Both the position numbers and the translations under genes were made by a program. 64,000 nucleotides of DNA, taken from NCBI RefSeq assembly GCF_003050865.1, contig NZ_QAOK01000013.1, forward strand, positions 1 to 64,000. Direction: 5' to 3'. Source of the DNA: Nitrosospira multiformis (GTDB taxonomy: Bacteria; Pseudomonadota; Gammaproteobacteria; Burkholderiales; Nitrosomonadaceae). Below the pieces are notes generated by a model. That model did no database searches. It was not told where the DNA came from and worked only from the letters and a program-made list of their open reading frames with translations. Below are positions 10,427 through 21,000 of this stretch, piece after piece; within the stretch, counting starts at the first letter, position 1; the number at the start of each line of letters is the position of its first letter.

Positions 10427-10651
10427 TTAATGATCAGTACATAAGTAGGAGAGAACATTGTCGTCCTGCTCCAGCATTTCTTCCAGGTGGGCCGCGTTCT
10501 CTTCTTTTACGTCGATAAACGCCAGATCATGCTTACCGTTGTAGTGCTGGACCGCATCTCGCCACGAGCCCTCACATGCAAGGGCGAGCGCGTTGACTGC
10601 AAACGACCCCCTGTTGGCGAAGATGATTTTGTAGCTTCTGGTTGCTGCCAC
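10427..10651 (-). CDS. Small protein of unknown function, 74 aa
   Basis: Not recognised. It starts at GTG 10651 with a strong Shine-Dalgarno (AAGAGGAGA, spacing about 7), which is the main sign that it is a real gene. The product is soluble, begins MAATRSYKIIFANRG, has no signal peptide or membrane helix, and ends in an acidic stretch (DVKEENAAHLEEMLEQDD). Its stop codon is directly followed, in the same frame, by the TnpB remnant, so the original 3' end may have been replaced when the element inserted. It lies divergent to glgC and upstream of glgB; a glycogen role is possible but unproven. Confidence 0.65.
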   Translation of the reverse strand: MAATRSYKIIFANRGSFAVNALALACEGSWRDAVQHYNGKHDLAFIDVKEENAAHLEEMLEQDDNVLSYLCTDH

Positions 10652-11154
10652 TTTATTTCTCCTCTTGATTTGGCCTGGTTAATCGGTTGCTGCATGATTC
10701 ACACTACACAGGAATATTGTTCCTGTTCCCAAGGGGGAAAGAGGGAAAGAGGGATATTTTTTAGGAGTGGAGATGTTCAAAATCCTCACGCTAATAGTTA
10801 TCCTTGCTCTATAAGGATGTACGGAAAAGCCGTGATCCTGGCTCAGGTACGCTATTAAAAAAATCGCGGGCCGTACGTGCACGGCCAGCGGACTATCAAG
10901 CGAACCGGCAATGCTGGAATCCGTCCGCCCCGCACAATAATTTGTTTCGCTATTTTAGCTCGTTCCACAATGACTTTGGCAACCTCAGGCTTTGGCTTGG
11001 GTGGGGCGGGCCATAAGAGGAACAGGTGGGGAAGAAACAGCCTGGCGCAAACAAGGCGTCTGCGCTTCCTTCAATTTAGCTGCAGAAAACTGCTGCAACT
11101 GCAATAATATAGTGGTAAAAGAGTCGTCCATGCGACAATTCAAGGGAGGTCTGA
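10652..11154. other. 503-base intergenic region upstream of glgC
   Basis: No convincing coding frame. It must carry the promoters for glgC and for the divergent 74-aa gene. It contains a purine-rich stretch with three G-runs near 10733-10755 and, close to glgC, short CTGCA/TGCAG inverted motifs at about 11083-11100. The glgC Shine-Dalgarno (AAGGGAGGT) is at 11142-11150. I cannot assign promoter hexamers with confidence. Confidence 0.5.
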
Positions 11155-12432
11155 ATGAAATTGCCGGCTGACTTGCGCTCTTATAGCCAGATCACACGTA
11201 ATTCGATAGCAATGATACTGGCGGGTGGCCGCGGCACCCGGCTGCGGCAACTGACCGACTGGCGGGCAAAACCCGCAGTTCCTTTCGGCGGCAAATTCCG
11301 CATCATTGATTTCCCTCTTTCAAATTGCGTGAATTCTGGTATTCGTCGCATTGGTGTCGCAACCCAATACAAGGCGCAAAGCCTGATTAGCCATATCCAG
11401 CAAGGATGGGGATTTCTTGACGGACGGTTCCAGGAATTCATCGAACTGTTGCCGGCACAGCAGAGGACTGAAGAAAGCTGGTACCAGGGAACAGCGGATG
11501 CCGTATACCAGAATATCGACATCCTGCGGAGTCATAATCCGGGCTATGTACTGATCCTGGGGGGCGATCACGTCTACAAGATGGATTATGCCAAATTGCT
11601 GGCCGATCACATTGCGAAATCCGCCGAGATGACTATTGCCTGTATTGATCTTCCTCTGGAGGAGGCGAGCGCTTTCGGAGTCATGAGTGTAATCAAGGAC
11701 GGAAGGGTGACAGGTTTCAACGAAAAACCTTCAGTTCCCACAGCGGTGCCAAGCCGTCCGGGCTATGCACTTGTCAGCATGGGAATATACGTTTTCAACG
11801 CTGAATTTCTTTTCGATCAGTTGATACGTGATCACGACGATCCGAACTCGTCGCATGATTTCGGCAAGGATCTGATCCCGCATCTTGTTCCACGGAGCCG
11901 TGTATTCACCCACCGCTTCTCGGACAGTTGCGTGAACATGGTTTCTGGCGTACCGTATTGGCGCGACGTGGGCACAGTCGATGCGTATTGGGAGGCCAAT
12001 CTCGACCTGGTTCAGGTGACGCCCGATCTGAACCTGTATGATCAGGACTGGCCGATCTGGACGCACCAGGAGCAACTGCCTCCAGCCAAATTTGTCTTTG
12101 ATAATGATGACCGGCGGGGACAGGCGCTGGATTCCATGGTTTCCGGGGGCTGCATTATCAGCGGAGCAACAGTGCGCCGCTCGCTGCTGTTTTCCAATGT
12201 GCAGGTGCGAAGTTACAGCAGCCTTGAAGACTCGGTGATATTGCCGAACGTGGATGTAGGTCGAAACGCCCGGTTGAGGCGGGTAGTGGTCGACAAGAAC
12301 TGCATCATTCCTCCCGGTCTGGAGGTGGGATTTGATCCGGTGGAAGACAGAAAGCGTTTTTATGTGACGGAAACGGGTGTTACGCTTGTCACTCCGGAAA
12401 TGCTGGGGCAAAAGATACATTATGTAAGATAA
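11155..12432 (+). CDS. glgC: Glucose-1-phosphate adenylyltransferase
   Basis: Makes ADP-glucose and PPi from glucose-1-phosphate and ATP, the committed and allosterically controlled step of glycogen synthesis. 425 residues (E. coli 431). Seen: nucleotide loop [16 protein letters not shown] near residue 20-35, [20 protein letters not shown], the catalytic-region [15 protein letters not shown] and [14 protein letters not shown], and a C-terminal left-handed beta-helix region ([20 protein letters not shown]). Strong SD AAGGGAGGT. Followed after 49 bases by the GH57 gene on the same strand, likely one transcript. Its PPi product can feed the PPi-using enzymes at 34-38 kb. Confidence 0.96.
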   Translation: MKLPADLRSYSQITRNSIAMILAGGRGTRLRQLTDWRAKPAVPFGGKFRIIDFPLSNCVNSGIRRIGVATQYKAQSLISHIQQGWGFLDGRFQEFIELLPAQQRTEESWYQGTADAVYQNIDILRSHNPGYVLILGGDHVYKMDYAKLLADHIAKSAEMTIACIDLPLEEASAFGVMSVIKDGRVTGFNEKPSVPTAVPSRPGYALVSMGIYVFNAEFLFDQLIRDHDDPNSSHDFGKDLIPHLVPRSRVFTHRFSDSCVNMVSGVPYWRDVGTVDAYWEANLDLVQVTPDLNLYDQDWPIWTHQEQLPPAKFVFDNDDRRGQALDSMVSGGCIISGATVRRSLLFSNVQVRSYSSLEDSVILPNVDVGRNARLRRVVVDKNCIIPPGLEVGFDPVEDRKRFYVTETGVTLVTPEMLGQKIHYVR

Positions 12433-12481
12433 TAGAAACGGATCGGATCTGAATAAGGTTGATTAAACAGGTGTACGAGAT

Positions 12482-14182
12482 ATGCAACCAGTACAATTAG
12501 TCTTGCTGTGGCACATGCATCAGCCGGATTATCGCAATTACGAGACCGGCGAATTCATGCTCCCATGGGTATACCTGCACGCGATCAAGGATTACAGCGA
12601 TATGGTCGCTCACCTTGAGGCCCACCCCCGTATGAAGGCAGTGGTCAATTTCGTGCCAGTGCTGCTGGATCAGCTCGAGGACTATGCCACCCAGTTTGCT
12701 TCCGGAGAGATCCGGGATCCGCTGTTGCGATTGCTGGCCACTCCCAGTTTGGATGACGTTTCCCAGGAAGATCGGTTACATGCCTTCGACAGTTGTTTTC
12801 GCAGCAATCATCTGACCATGATGCAGCCGTATCCTGCGTACAAACGCCTGTACGACATCCATGAAATGTTGAGGGAATACGGGGACGGGGAACTGGCCTA
12901 TCTTTCCGGCCAGTATCTTGCGGATCTGCTGGTCTGGTATCACCTGGCCTGGACGGGTGAAAGCGTGCGGCGAAGCAGTGAGGTCGTGATCCAGTTGATG
13001 ACCCAGGCGAAGGGTTTCAGCTATGCAGACCGGCTGCAGTTGCTCGATGTGATCGGAGAGGTTGTGCAGGGCTTGATTCCTCGTTATCGCAAACTGGTGG
13101 AATCGGGGCAGATCGAGCTTTCCACCACACCGCATTACCATCCGCTCGCACCCTTGCTGATCGATTTTTCATCCGCTCGCGAGAGCATGCCAAGTTCGGC
13201 TCTGCCAGCCGAGTCAGTTTATCCGGGAGGGCGAAGCCGTGTTGCATCCCAACTGGTTTCCGCCATTGAAAGCCATGCCGTGCGCTTTGGCGCAAGACCC
13301 GAGGGGGTATGGCCTGCGGAAGGAGCCGTATCAGCACCGCTACTTGAGATACTGGGTGAAAAAGGTTGCAAGTGGTCTGCCAGTGGCGAAGGGGTGCTGG
13401 CAAACAGTCTGCACCACTCCTATCCGGGCGAGCCTCTGCCGGAGAGGAGCCGCTTTCTTTACCGGCCATATCGGGTTGACGGAAAAGCAGGCGATGTCAT
13501 TTGCTTCTTCCGGGATGAGAAATTGTCGGACATGATCGGTTTCGAGTATGCCAAGTGGTTTGGCCGGGACGCTGCTGAACATCTGGTACGAGCTCTGGAG
13601 GAGATCGGGGGTAGCGCATTGCCGGGAGAGAAACCGGTCGTGAGCGTGATTCTCGACGGTGAGAATGCCTGGGAATACTATCCCTACAATGGATATTATT
13701 TCCTCAATGATCTGTATGAAATTCTTGAAAACCACTCTTCCATCCATTCCACGACCTATCGCGACTATATCGCAGCCGAGAAAGAGACGGAAGCAGCGCG
13801 CTTGCCGGTTCTGACGGCGGGGAGCTGGGTGTATGGAACCTTCTCCACCTGGATCGGGGATCGGGACAAGAACCGTGCGTGGGATCTGCTGAGCGCGGCC
13901 AAGCAAAGCTATGATCTTGTCATGCAAAGCGGACGCCTGACTCCTGACGAAAGAGAGAAAGCGGAGCGGCAGCTTGCATCCTGTGAAAGTTCCGACTGGT
14001 TCTGGTGGTTGGGGGACTATAATCCGCCTTATGCGGTATCGAGCTTCGACCAGTTATTTCGCGACAATCTTGCCAATCTTTATGTCCTGCTGAAACTGCC
14101 GGTACCCGCCTCTGTCACTGAGCCCATCAGCCATGGGGGAGGGGTGCATGAAACGAGTGGTGCAATGCGGCGTGCCTCCTAA
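12482..14182 (+). CDS. Glycoside hydrolase family 57 alpha-glucanase
   Basis: A 566-residue cytoplasmic GH57 enzyme acting on alpha-glucans (alpha-amylase, amylopullulanase or 4-alpha-glucanotransferase type). Seen: region 1 HMHQP at 11-15, the likely nucleophile region GVWPAEGAVS around 275-284, and the acid region LDGENAWEYYPYNG around 391. No signal peptide. Position after glgC points to glycogen trimming or remodelling; exact linkage specificity cannot be read from sequence. The stop TAA (14180-14182) is part of the 4-bp target duplication of the mobile element that begins at the next base, so the reading frame itself is intact. Confidence 0.9.
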   Translation: MQPVQLVLLWHMHQPDYRNYETGEFMLPWVYLHAIKDYSDMVAHLEAHPRMKAVVNFVPVLLDQLEDYATQFASGEIRDPLLRLLATPSLDDVSQEDRLHAFDSCFRSNHLTMMQPYPAYKRLYDIHEMLREYGDGELAYLSGQYLADLLVWYHLAWTGESVRRSSEVVIQLMTQAKGFSYADRLQLLDVIGEVVQGLIPRYRKLVESGQIELSTTPHYHPLAPLLIDFSSARESMPSSALPAESVYPGGRSRVASQLVSAIESHAVRFGARPEGVWPAEGAVSAPLLEILGEKGCKWSASGEGVLANSLHHSYPGEPLPERSRFLYRPYRVDGKAGDVICFFRDEKLSDMIGFEYAKWFGRDAAEHLVRALEEIGGSALPGEKPVVSVILDGENAWEYYPYNGYYFLNDLYEILENHSSIHSTTYRDYIAAEKETEAARLPVLTAGSWVYGTFSTWIGDRDKNRAWDLLSAAKQSYDLVMQSGRLTPDEREKAERQLASCESSDWFWWLGDYNPPYAVSSFDQLFRDNLANLYVLLKLPVPASVTEPISHGGGVHETSGAMRRAS

Positions 14183-14607
14183 GGAGCCGTCTGAACAAAT
14201 CCTCTGTAGAGCGCGTTGCTGTCAAAATCGGGATGATCACGAGGCGCGCGACGAAGGTCGTAGCTTGGACTACGATGCCAAGAAGCGCAACGAAGTGGCA
14301 CTCTAGGGTCGCCCGAGGGACTCGCGAAGCGGGATCGAGCAGCGTCGAGTGCCACGACTGCGGTCCAGCTTGCCCCGTGAGTGCACAGCATCCCGCTTCG
14401 AGGTCGCATCTTCCTTCGGAAGACACTGCTCCTCTCTCCGCGGTCGCCGGCCGATTTTGCTGGAACCCCTATGGGACGGGGCCTTGCCGGCCATCTGCTT
14501 TGTCAGGCTCCTAGCGAAGGGGATCAACCATTCGCGTCGTCGCCTTTCGCGCATCTCATCCTGCAAAGCCACCGTCGCGCCTACGAGGGATTTGTTCAGG
14601 CGGCTCC
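14183..14607. mobile_element. MITE-like non-autonomous element, 425 bp
   Basis: Seen directly: 20-bp terminal inverted repeats at 14183-14202 and 14588-14607 with one mismatch (GGAGCCGtCTGAACAAATCC against GGAGCCGcCTGAACAAATCC), similarity running on to about 32 bp, and a 4-bp direct duplication CTAA on both sides (14179-14182 and 14608-14611). Inside are a perfect 9-bp inverted repeat (GTGGCACTC 14295-14303, GAGTGCCAC 14347-14355), a second pair built on CGAAGCGGGAT, and a small TCTTCC/GGAAGA hairpin near 14408-14422. No transposase-like frame is present. Structure fits a folded MITE moved in trans by an unidentified DDE transposase. Confidence 0.82.
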
Positions 14608-14894
14608 CTAAGCCCTGCTTTTATTCCTTGTTTCTATTCCTGCTGTAAAGCAAAACGGGGGAAGCCATGTACCCGTAGCCACTTGGACAAAGTGCGCTCC
14701 GACATATTCGCGCTCATCCGCTTGATCGAACCGCAGACTCTTTCGAGTCCGACACAGCCCAGTGACAGAGCAGGTGACGCCACAGGGCCTTAAACCCATG
14801 ATTGCAGTATGGTTCGGAGTCATGGGGCTATAGTGATGTTCATAAAATTTCTGGTAAAATTGCGGATTCTCCAAGAGCTCAGCAAGGATCTGTC
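14608..14894. other. 287-base intergenic region before the ferredoxin gene
   Basis: No recognisable gene. A minus-strand frame of 88 codons crosses it but has no ribosome site and no family resemblance. The promoter for the ferredoxin gene should lie here; a TAAAAT hexamer near 14853 is a possible -10, without a good -35. SD AAGGA at 14884-14888 serves the ferredoxin ATG. Confidence 0.4.
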
Positions 14895-15218
14895 ATGACT
14901 TATGTGGTAACTGAAAGTTGTATCAAATGCAAATACACGGATTGCGTGGACGTGTGTCCAGTGGATTGCTTTCGGGAGGGGCCCAATTTTCTGGTGATTG
15001 ATCCTGACGAGTGCATCGACTGCACTTTGTGTGTGGCTGAGTGTCCGGTAGAGGCTATTTACTCTGAGGACGATGTACCGGGAACTCAGCAACATTTCAT
15101 CGCACTCAATGCTGAATTATCCAAATCTTGGAAACCTATCATCGAGAAAAAGGATGCCCCGCCTGATGCCGACGATTGGGCAAAAGTGACGGAAAAGCTG
15201 GAAAAGCTGGAACGCTGA
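14895..15218 (+). CDS. fdxA: 7Fe ferredoxin, [3Fe-4S][4Fe-4S] (FdI type)
   Basis: A 107-residue electron carrier very like Azotobacter ferredoxin I along its whole length, including the C-terminal ENEKKD-like tail ([14 protein letters not shown]). Seen cysteines: C9, C12, C17, C21, C25, C40, C43, C46, C50. By the FdI pattern C9, C17 and C50 hold the 3Fe cluster and C21, C40, C43, C46 the 4Fe cluster; C25 is the conserved free Cys. ATG 14895 is chosen by SD AAGGA and the [12 protein letters not shown] start; the frame is open further upstream without support. Precedes the AddB-like gene on the same strand by 25 bases, but no functional link is known. Confidence 0.95.
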   Translation: MTYVVTESCIKCKYTDCVDVCPVDCFREGPNFLVIDPDECIDCTLCVAECPVEAIYSEDDVPGTQQHFIALNAELSKSWKPIIEKKDAPPDADDWAKVTEKLEKLER

Positions 15219-15243
15219 TTCAATAGCGGTAGCTTGCCGCGGC

Positions 15244-18036
15244 ATGCCTGCCATTCCTCATTCTCTAAAAATTCCTTTCCCCGAAGTTGTTGTAAGCCGT
15301 ATCGCCGGATTGGAAGCCGGCGATACGGTTGTGACTCCCAACACCCGGCTCGCCATCACCCTCAGGCGCGAGTTCGATCGAATCCAGGCAGCGCAAGGAA
15401 TTTCTGCCTGGGCTTCAGCCGACATTCTGCCAGTTTCCGCATTTATCGAGCGCATCTACGAAGATGCGCTTTATTCCACTCATGCGTCTCATCTACCCCA
15501 GCTGCTTACATCTGCACAGGAGCAGCTCTTGTGGGAAGAGGCTGTCGCCCGAGCGGCGGGTGCTCCCGTCTTGCTCTCCGTGGCAGAAACCGCACGGTTG
15601 GCGCGAGAGGCGTGGGTGCTGGCCCATGAGTGGCAGTTGATCCCCCGGCTCGGGAAATTCGTGCTGAACGAAGATTGCAGGGCATTCAGCGCTTGGTCGC
15701 GCCGCTATGAAAATGTCACCCGCAAGGCTCGCCAGATCGACCATGCACGTCTTTGCACGCTTGTAACCGGCTTGTGCGGTTCCCCTGGCATCGCAATACC
15801 GCAACGCCTGATTTGTTATGGTTTCGACAGCGTCACGCCGCAGTGGACTGCGCTGCTGGCAAAGCTTGAGGAAGCGGGTTGTGAGGTCGATGAGGTGAGA
15901 GAAACCGCTCCGCCTGTGCAGCGGTTCGAAATGCCGTACTTCGCAAATCGGACTGTGCATCGGGTGGAATGCGACGTCAGCAATGATGAGATTTATCGCG
16001 CCGCGGTGTGGGCGCGGGCCCGAATCGAGAGGGATAGCACCGCTCGCATCGGCATAGTGGTTCCACAGCTTTCCGAGTATCGGAGCAGCCTCGTACGGAT
16101 TTTCAACTCCGTGATGGAACCGGATGTCCGTCAAGCCCTTCCCGGCACACCGCGGCACATGCCATTCAACATATCCCTGGGTGTTGCGCTGAGTTCGTAT
16201 CCGCTCGTACATGCTGCATTCCTTGTGCTTGAGCTCATCCAGGGAGAAATCGAGTTCGAGCGTGCAAGCCTCTTGTTACGATCCCCCTTCCTGGCCGGGG
16301 CGGAAGCCGAAATGCTTCCTCGTGCGCAGCTTGATGCAAAACTACGCAAGCATGTCGAGCCTGTGATCACACTCGCCCGCCTGCTTGGACTGGTAAAGCG
16401 TGAAAACAACGCAAACTGTCCGGTCCTGGCGAGGCTGTTGTCGGTCTGCGAAAAGTTCTGCAAAAAAATGTCGACGGACAAGCAGCGTCCTTCCGCCCTG
16501 GCGAGAGCAATTTCCGATATCCTGCGGCTTGTCGGATTTCCGGGTGAAAGAACTCCTGACTCTTCAGAGTACCAGACGCTCAAAAAATGGCAGAACGTCC
16601 TATCGGGTTTCGCCCTTCTTGATAACGTTACGACCGGCATGAGCTATCGCCAGGCCGTCTCATATCTGCGCGGGATGGCTGCTGATATCTTGTTTCAGCC
16701 AGAGACGCCGGATGTTCCCATCCAGATACTCGGCGTCTTTGAAGCTGCCGGAATGATGTTCGATCATCTCTGGGTAATGGGATTGTCAGATGAGGCGTGG
16801 CCGCTGCAACCGCGCCCGAATCCGTTCCTGCCGATCGAACTGCAGCGCGCTGAAAGGCTGCCCCTGAGCTCGCCGGCAACCACTCTCGAACTTGTGTCCC
16901 GCTTTACCGATGGATGGCTGGCCGCATCCCAGGAAGTTATTCTGAGCCACGCCCGGCATAGCGGGAGCAGCGATACGCGCGAGCTGGCGCCAAGCCCGTT
17001 GATCGCACATATTGCTGCCAGCGACATCGAGCTTCCGAACCTGCTTCCTTATGTGAAACATCGCGATCTGATCCATCAGGGACGCCGCCTTGAGCGAATA
17101 AAGGATGATCCGGCGCCCAGGATAGTCCATGGCAAAGGAGGAGATGGCAGGGCCCGCGGCGGCGTGGCGGTGATAAAAGACCAGGCCGCCTGTCCATTTC
17201 GCGCGTTGGCGCTACATCGTCTGAGTGCGGAAAGCTTGAAGACGCCTCATTCTGGACTGGATGCGGCAGAGCGCGGCACGCTGGTTCACGAGATGCTTGC
17301 CCAGGTATGGAGGCGGATCAGGGATAAAAGCACGCTGGACGCCTTGGCTGAGGACGAGTTGAAAACGCTGCTGACCAGCGCTGCGGGAGAGGTCATTGCA
17401 CGCATGAGCGTCAGGCATCCGTACACCTTGTCAGAACGTCTTGTCCGGATAGAGCAGCGGCGGCTGATAAGATTGGCCCGGGAATGGCTCGAGGAAGAGA
17501 GGAAGCGAAGCGATTTCACTGTAGTTTCTACCGAAGCCAGAAGGAGCATCGAAATCGCTGGACTCGCCTTGAGCACCCGGCTGGACCGCGTGGATGAGCT
17601 CGCCGACGGTCGCCGGATTGTCATCGACTACAAAACACGGGCGCCTTCCGTTAACGCGATGCTGGGCGAGCGCCCGGACGAGCCTCAACTGCCGCTCTAT
17701 CTTGTGGCCGCTGAGGCGGATGCTGCCGCCATTGCCTTTGCACAAGTCAGAAGCGGGGAAATGCGGTATACCGCACTTGCGCGCGACAATGATCTTTTGC
17801 CGGGCGTAAAGGGGTTTGCGGAATCACGCCATATCGATCGATATGACTCGTGGGAAGCACTCGTCGCAGCGTGGTTTGATGCTCTTGCAAGCGTCGCTGC
17901 CGATTTTTCCAGCGGTCATTCACAAGTCGACCCCAAGAAATATCCACAGACCTGCCGCACATGCGATGTTCGTCCCTTGTGCCGTATTTACGAGCGCGCA
18001 GCCATGGATTTCACCGAGCAAGGGGGGGAAGAATGA
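15244..18036 (+). CDS. AddB-like PD-(D/E)XK nuclease of a double-strand-break repair complex
   Basis: 930 residues. Seen: a degenerate N-terminal helicase-like half (VVTPNTRLAITLRREFD) and a C-terminal RecB-type nuclease with RRIVIDYKT at about 790. Cysteines in AACPFRALALHR (about 649) and CRTCDVRPLC (about 904-913) match the Fe-S staple of AddB-type nucleases. It overlaps the following UvrD-family helicase gene by four bases (ATGA), the classical addB-addA arrangement. The pair should resect DNA ends for RecA loading. It resembles the divergent proteobacterial AddB group, often annotated only as a probable DNA repair protein. Confidence 0.86.
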   Translation: MPAIPHSLKIPFPEVVVSRIAGLEAGDTVVTPNTRLAITLRREFDRIQAAQGISAWASADILPVSAFIERIYEDALYSTHASHLPQLLTSAQEQLLWEEAVARAAGAPVLLSVAETARLAREAWVLAHEWQLIPRLGKFVLNEDCRAFSAWSRRYENVTRKARQIDHARLCTLVTGLCGSPGIAIPQRLICYGFDSVTPQWTALLAKLEEAGCEVDEVRETAPPVQRFEMPYFANRTVHRVECDVSNDEIYRAAVWARARIERDSTARIGIVVPQLSEYRSSLVRIFNSVMEPDVRQALPGTPRHMPFNISLGVALSSYPLVHAAFLVLELIQGEIEFERASLLLRSPFLAGAEAEMLPRAQLDAKLRKHVEPVITLARLLGLVKRENNANCPVLARLLSVCEKFCKKMSTDKQRPSALARAISDILRLVGFPGERTPDSSEYQTLKKWQNVLSGFALLDNVTTGMSYRQAVSYLRGMAADILFQPETPDVPIQILGVFEAAGMMFDHLWVMGLSDEAWPLQPRPNPFLPIELQRAERLPLSSPATTLELVSRFTDGWLAASQEVILSHARHSGSSDTRELAPSPLIAHIAASDIELPNLLPYVKHRDLIHQGRRLERIKDDPAPRIVHGKGGDGRARGGVAVIKDQAACPFRALALHRLSAESLKTPHSGLDAAERGTLVHEMLAQVWRRIRDKSTLDALAEDELKTLLTSAAGEVIARMSVRHPYTLSERLVRIEQRRLIRLAREWLEEERKRSDFTVVSTEARRSIEIAGLALSTRLDRVDELADGRRIVIDYKTRAPSVNAMLGERPDEPQLPLYLVAAEADAAAIAFAQVRSGEMRYTALARDNDLLPGVKGFAESRHIDRYDSWEALVAAWFDALASVAADFSSGHSQVDPKKYPQTCRTCDVRPLCRIYERAAMDFTEQGGEE

Positions 18037-21000
18037 GTAATGCGCTCTCACTGCAGCAGAATGCATCGAGTGTTCCGCCGGATGAGGCGGAACGGCGCCA
18101 GGCTCTCGATCCTGCGTGCTCATTCATTGTGCAAGCCCCGGCCGGATCCGGTAAAACCGGGCTTCTGATTCAACGCTATCTCAAACTGCTGGCTTGCGTC
18201 GAAGAACCTGAGGAGGTGGTGGCGATCACGTTCACGCGCAAAGCGGCTGCCGAGATGCGCCAGCGGCTGGTGGCCGCGCTGGCCTCCGCCCAGAAGGCGA
18301 CTCATTCATCCGGAGCCCAGGAAACCGGGCAGGAAAGCGAACATGAAAAAATGACCCGGACACTGGCTCATGCGGTGCTGCAGCGGGATGCGGAGGCGCG
18401 GTGGCACCTTGCTGCTCATCCTGCGCGGCTGCGCATTCAAACATTCGATTCGCTGTGTGCATCCCTTACACGCCAGATGCCAGTGCTCTCCGGATTCGGG
18501 GGGCAGCCGGAAACGGTGGATGATGCATCCGATCTATATCTCGAGGCGGCACGCGCCACCCTTGATCTGCTCGATGAGGGCGATGCGATTGCTGGCGATG
18601 TTGAGTGCTTGCTGGAGCATCTCGATAACGATATCGGCCGTATAGAAAAACTTCTGGTAGAAATGTTGGCCCTCCGGGACCACTGGTTGCGGCATATTCA
18701 TGTCAGAGAGCGGCATGAGCTGGAAGCGGTATTAAAGAACGCTCGCCGGCAGGCATTGCGGCGCTTGCATACATTGTGGACATCCCATCCTCTTGCCATG
18801 CAGGACGAATTGGTCGCGCTGACAAGATATGCCGGCAGCAACCTGGCGAGCGCCGGGGGCGTGTCAGTTGAATACGAACGGCTCAGTGTGCTCGACACCC
18901 TGCCGGGTTGTGAGGAGCAGGATGTTTCCTGCTGGTGCGCCATTTCGGAACTGCTCCTCACCAAAGGAGGAGACTGGCGCAAGCAGCATACCGTCAGGGA
19001 AGGTTTTCCACCCGGCGCACTTGGTGCCAAAGCTGAAAAAGAGATTGCAAAATCCTGGAAAGACCGGGCATTACAGCTGATTTCCCGGTTGGCCGCAAAT
19101 GATGATGATTCGCTTCGCCAGTCGCTGTGCGACATTCGCCTGCTGCCGCCACCTGCTTACACCGAGGGACAGTGGAAAATACTCGGCTCGATTATCCGGC
19201 TGCTGCCCTATGCTGTTGCACAGCTGAAGCTCGCATTTCAGCGGCATGATAAGGTGGATTTTAGCGAAGTGGCGCAGGCAGCATTGCGCGCCTTGGGTGA
19301 TCCCGAGGCGCCGACAGATCTTGCGCTCGCGCTCGATTATCGCATTCGGCATTTATTGATAGATGAGTTTCAGGATACTTCGATCAGCCAGTATGATCTG
19401 GTTACAAAACTGACGACAGGATGGGAGCCGGGAGACGGACGCAGTATGTTCGTGGTGGGCGACCCGATGCAGTCCATCTATCGCTTCCGCCAGGCTGAAG
19501 TCGGGCTGTTCCTGCGTGCTCGCGCTACCGGATTTGGAAACGTGACACTCAGTCCGGTTTCGCTCTCCGCCAATTTCCGGTCGCAGCGCGGTATCGTGGA
19601 CTGGGTCAACGCGACGTTCGCAATTGTCATGCCGCAGCACGAGAATATTTCAACGGGTTCGGTACGCTACTCGCCCTCGGTTGCCGTGCGCACCGCATTG
19701 CCGGATGCTGCTGTCAGTGTGCATCCATTCTTCAACGATGATCATGGAGCCGAGGGAGCGAAAGTGGTGGAGATTGTCACGCGCGTGCAGCGTGATGAGG
19801 ATTGCTCTACGACTGCCATTCTGGTTCGAAATCGCAGCCATCTGGCGGAAATCCTGCCTCGGCTCAAAAAAGCCGGATTACGTTTCCGCGCGATCGAAAT
19901 CGAAGGGCTGGGCCGGCAGCCCGTAGTGCAGGATCTATTGGTCCTCACCCGTGCGCTGATGCACCCGGCGGACCGACTGGCATGGCTTGCGCTGTTGAGA
20001 GCTCCGTGGTGCGGCCTTACGCTGGCAGACCTCCACGCTCTTGTATCGGCTGCTCCTCGTCAATCTGACGAGGCGAGTGTCTCCGACATTGCGCAAGAGA
20101 GGGAGGAAAACGCCGGGATCGGTCCCGGTACCGCATGGGAGTGGCTTCAGGATGCGAATCGCATCGCTTCGATATCGGCCGACGGCTATGAACGGCTGCT
20201 GCGGCTGCGCGATGTATTGAAGGCGTGCATGGCCAACCGGAACCGGCAATCCCTGCGGGCAGCGGTTGAAGCTGCCTGGCTGGCGCTGGGGGGGCCGGCG
20301 TGCGTCGAAGATGAGACAGGACTGGAAGACGCTTCAGCCTACCTTGATTATCTTGAATCGCATGAGGAAGCGGGAAGCATTCGCAGTCTCGCGGCATTGG
20401 AGGAAGGACTAGCAGGCCTTTCCGCCTTGCCCGATGCGAAAGCGGACGATAGCCTGCAAATCATGACCATCCACAAGGCCAAGGGACTGGAGTTCGACTG
20501 CGTGATTGTACCCGGCTTGGGCCGCTTGTCGCGCAGTGATGACAAGAAGCTTTTCATGTGGATGGAGCATTTGCGCGACGAATGGCCGGAAACGGAAGAG
20601 GAGGAGGAAAGCAGGGGGAGGAATGATCTGTTGCTCGCACCCATCCAGGAAACCGGTTCCGGGAGCGATCCAATCTATTCGTGGATCGAAAAGCTCGATG
20701 ACGAGAAGGAATGCCTGGAGGATGGACGGTTGCTCTACGTAGCTGCAACACGCGCCAGAAAGCGTCTGCATCTTCTCGGCAGTACTGGCGTTATCAGCGG
20801 CAATGAAGGCGGGATTGAACTCAAACCTCCGCCCGCCAGGACTTTGCTGAGCAAAATCTGGCCTGTGGTCGAATCCTTTTATATGGAGGCCGCAGCAAAA
20901 GCAGCTTTTTCAGACCCCCCGTCACGCGGCGACAATAAAGAGCAGGAGGCAAGAGACAAACCCATGATCGACCAGTCGCTTCGCCGTCTGATATCCCGCT

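Noticed and set aside
10733-10755. Possible G-quadruplex in the purine-rich stretch upstream of glgC
   Set aside because: Only three runs of three or more G in reach; four are needed.
14233-14514. Short open frames on both strands inside the MITE
   Set aside because: No ribosome sites and they run across its palindromes; no transposase motif.
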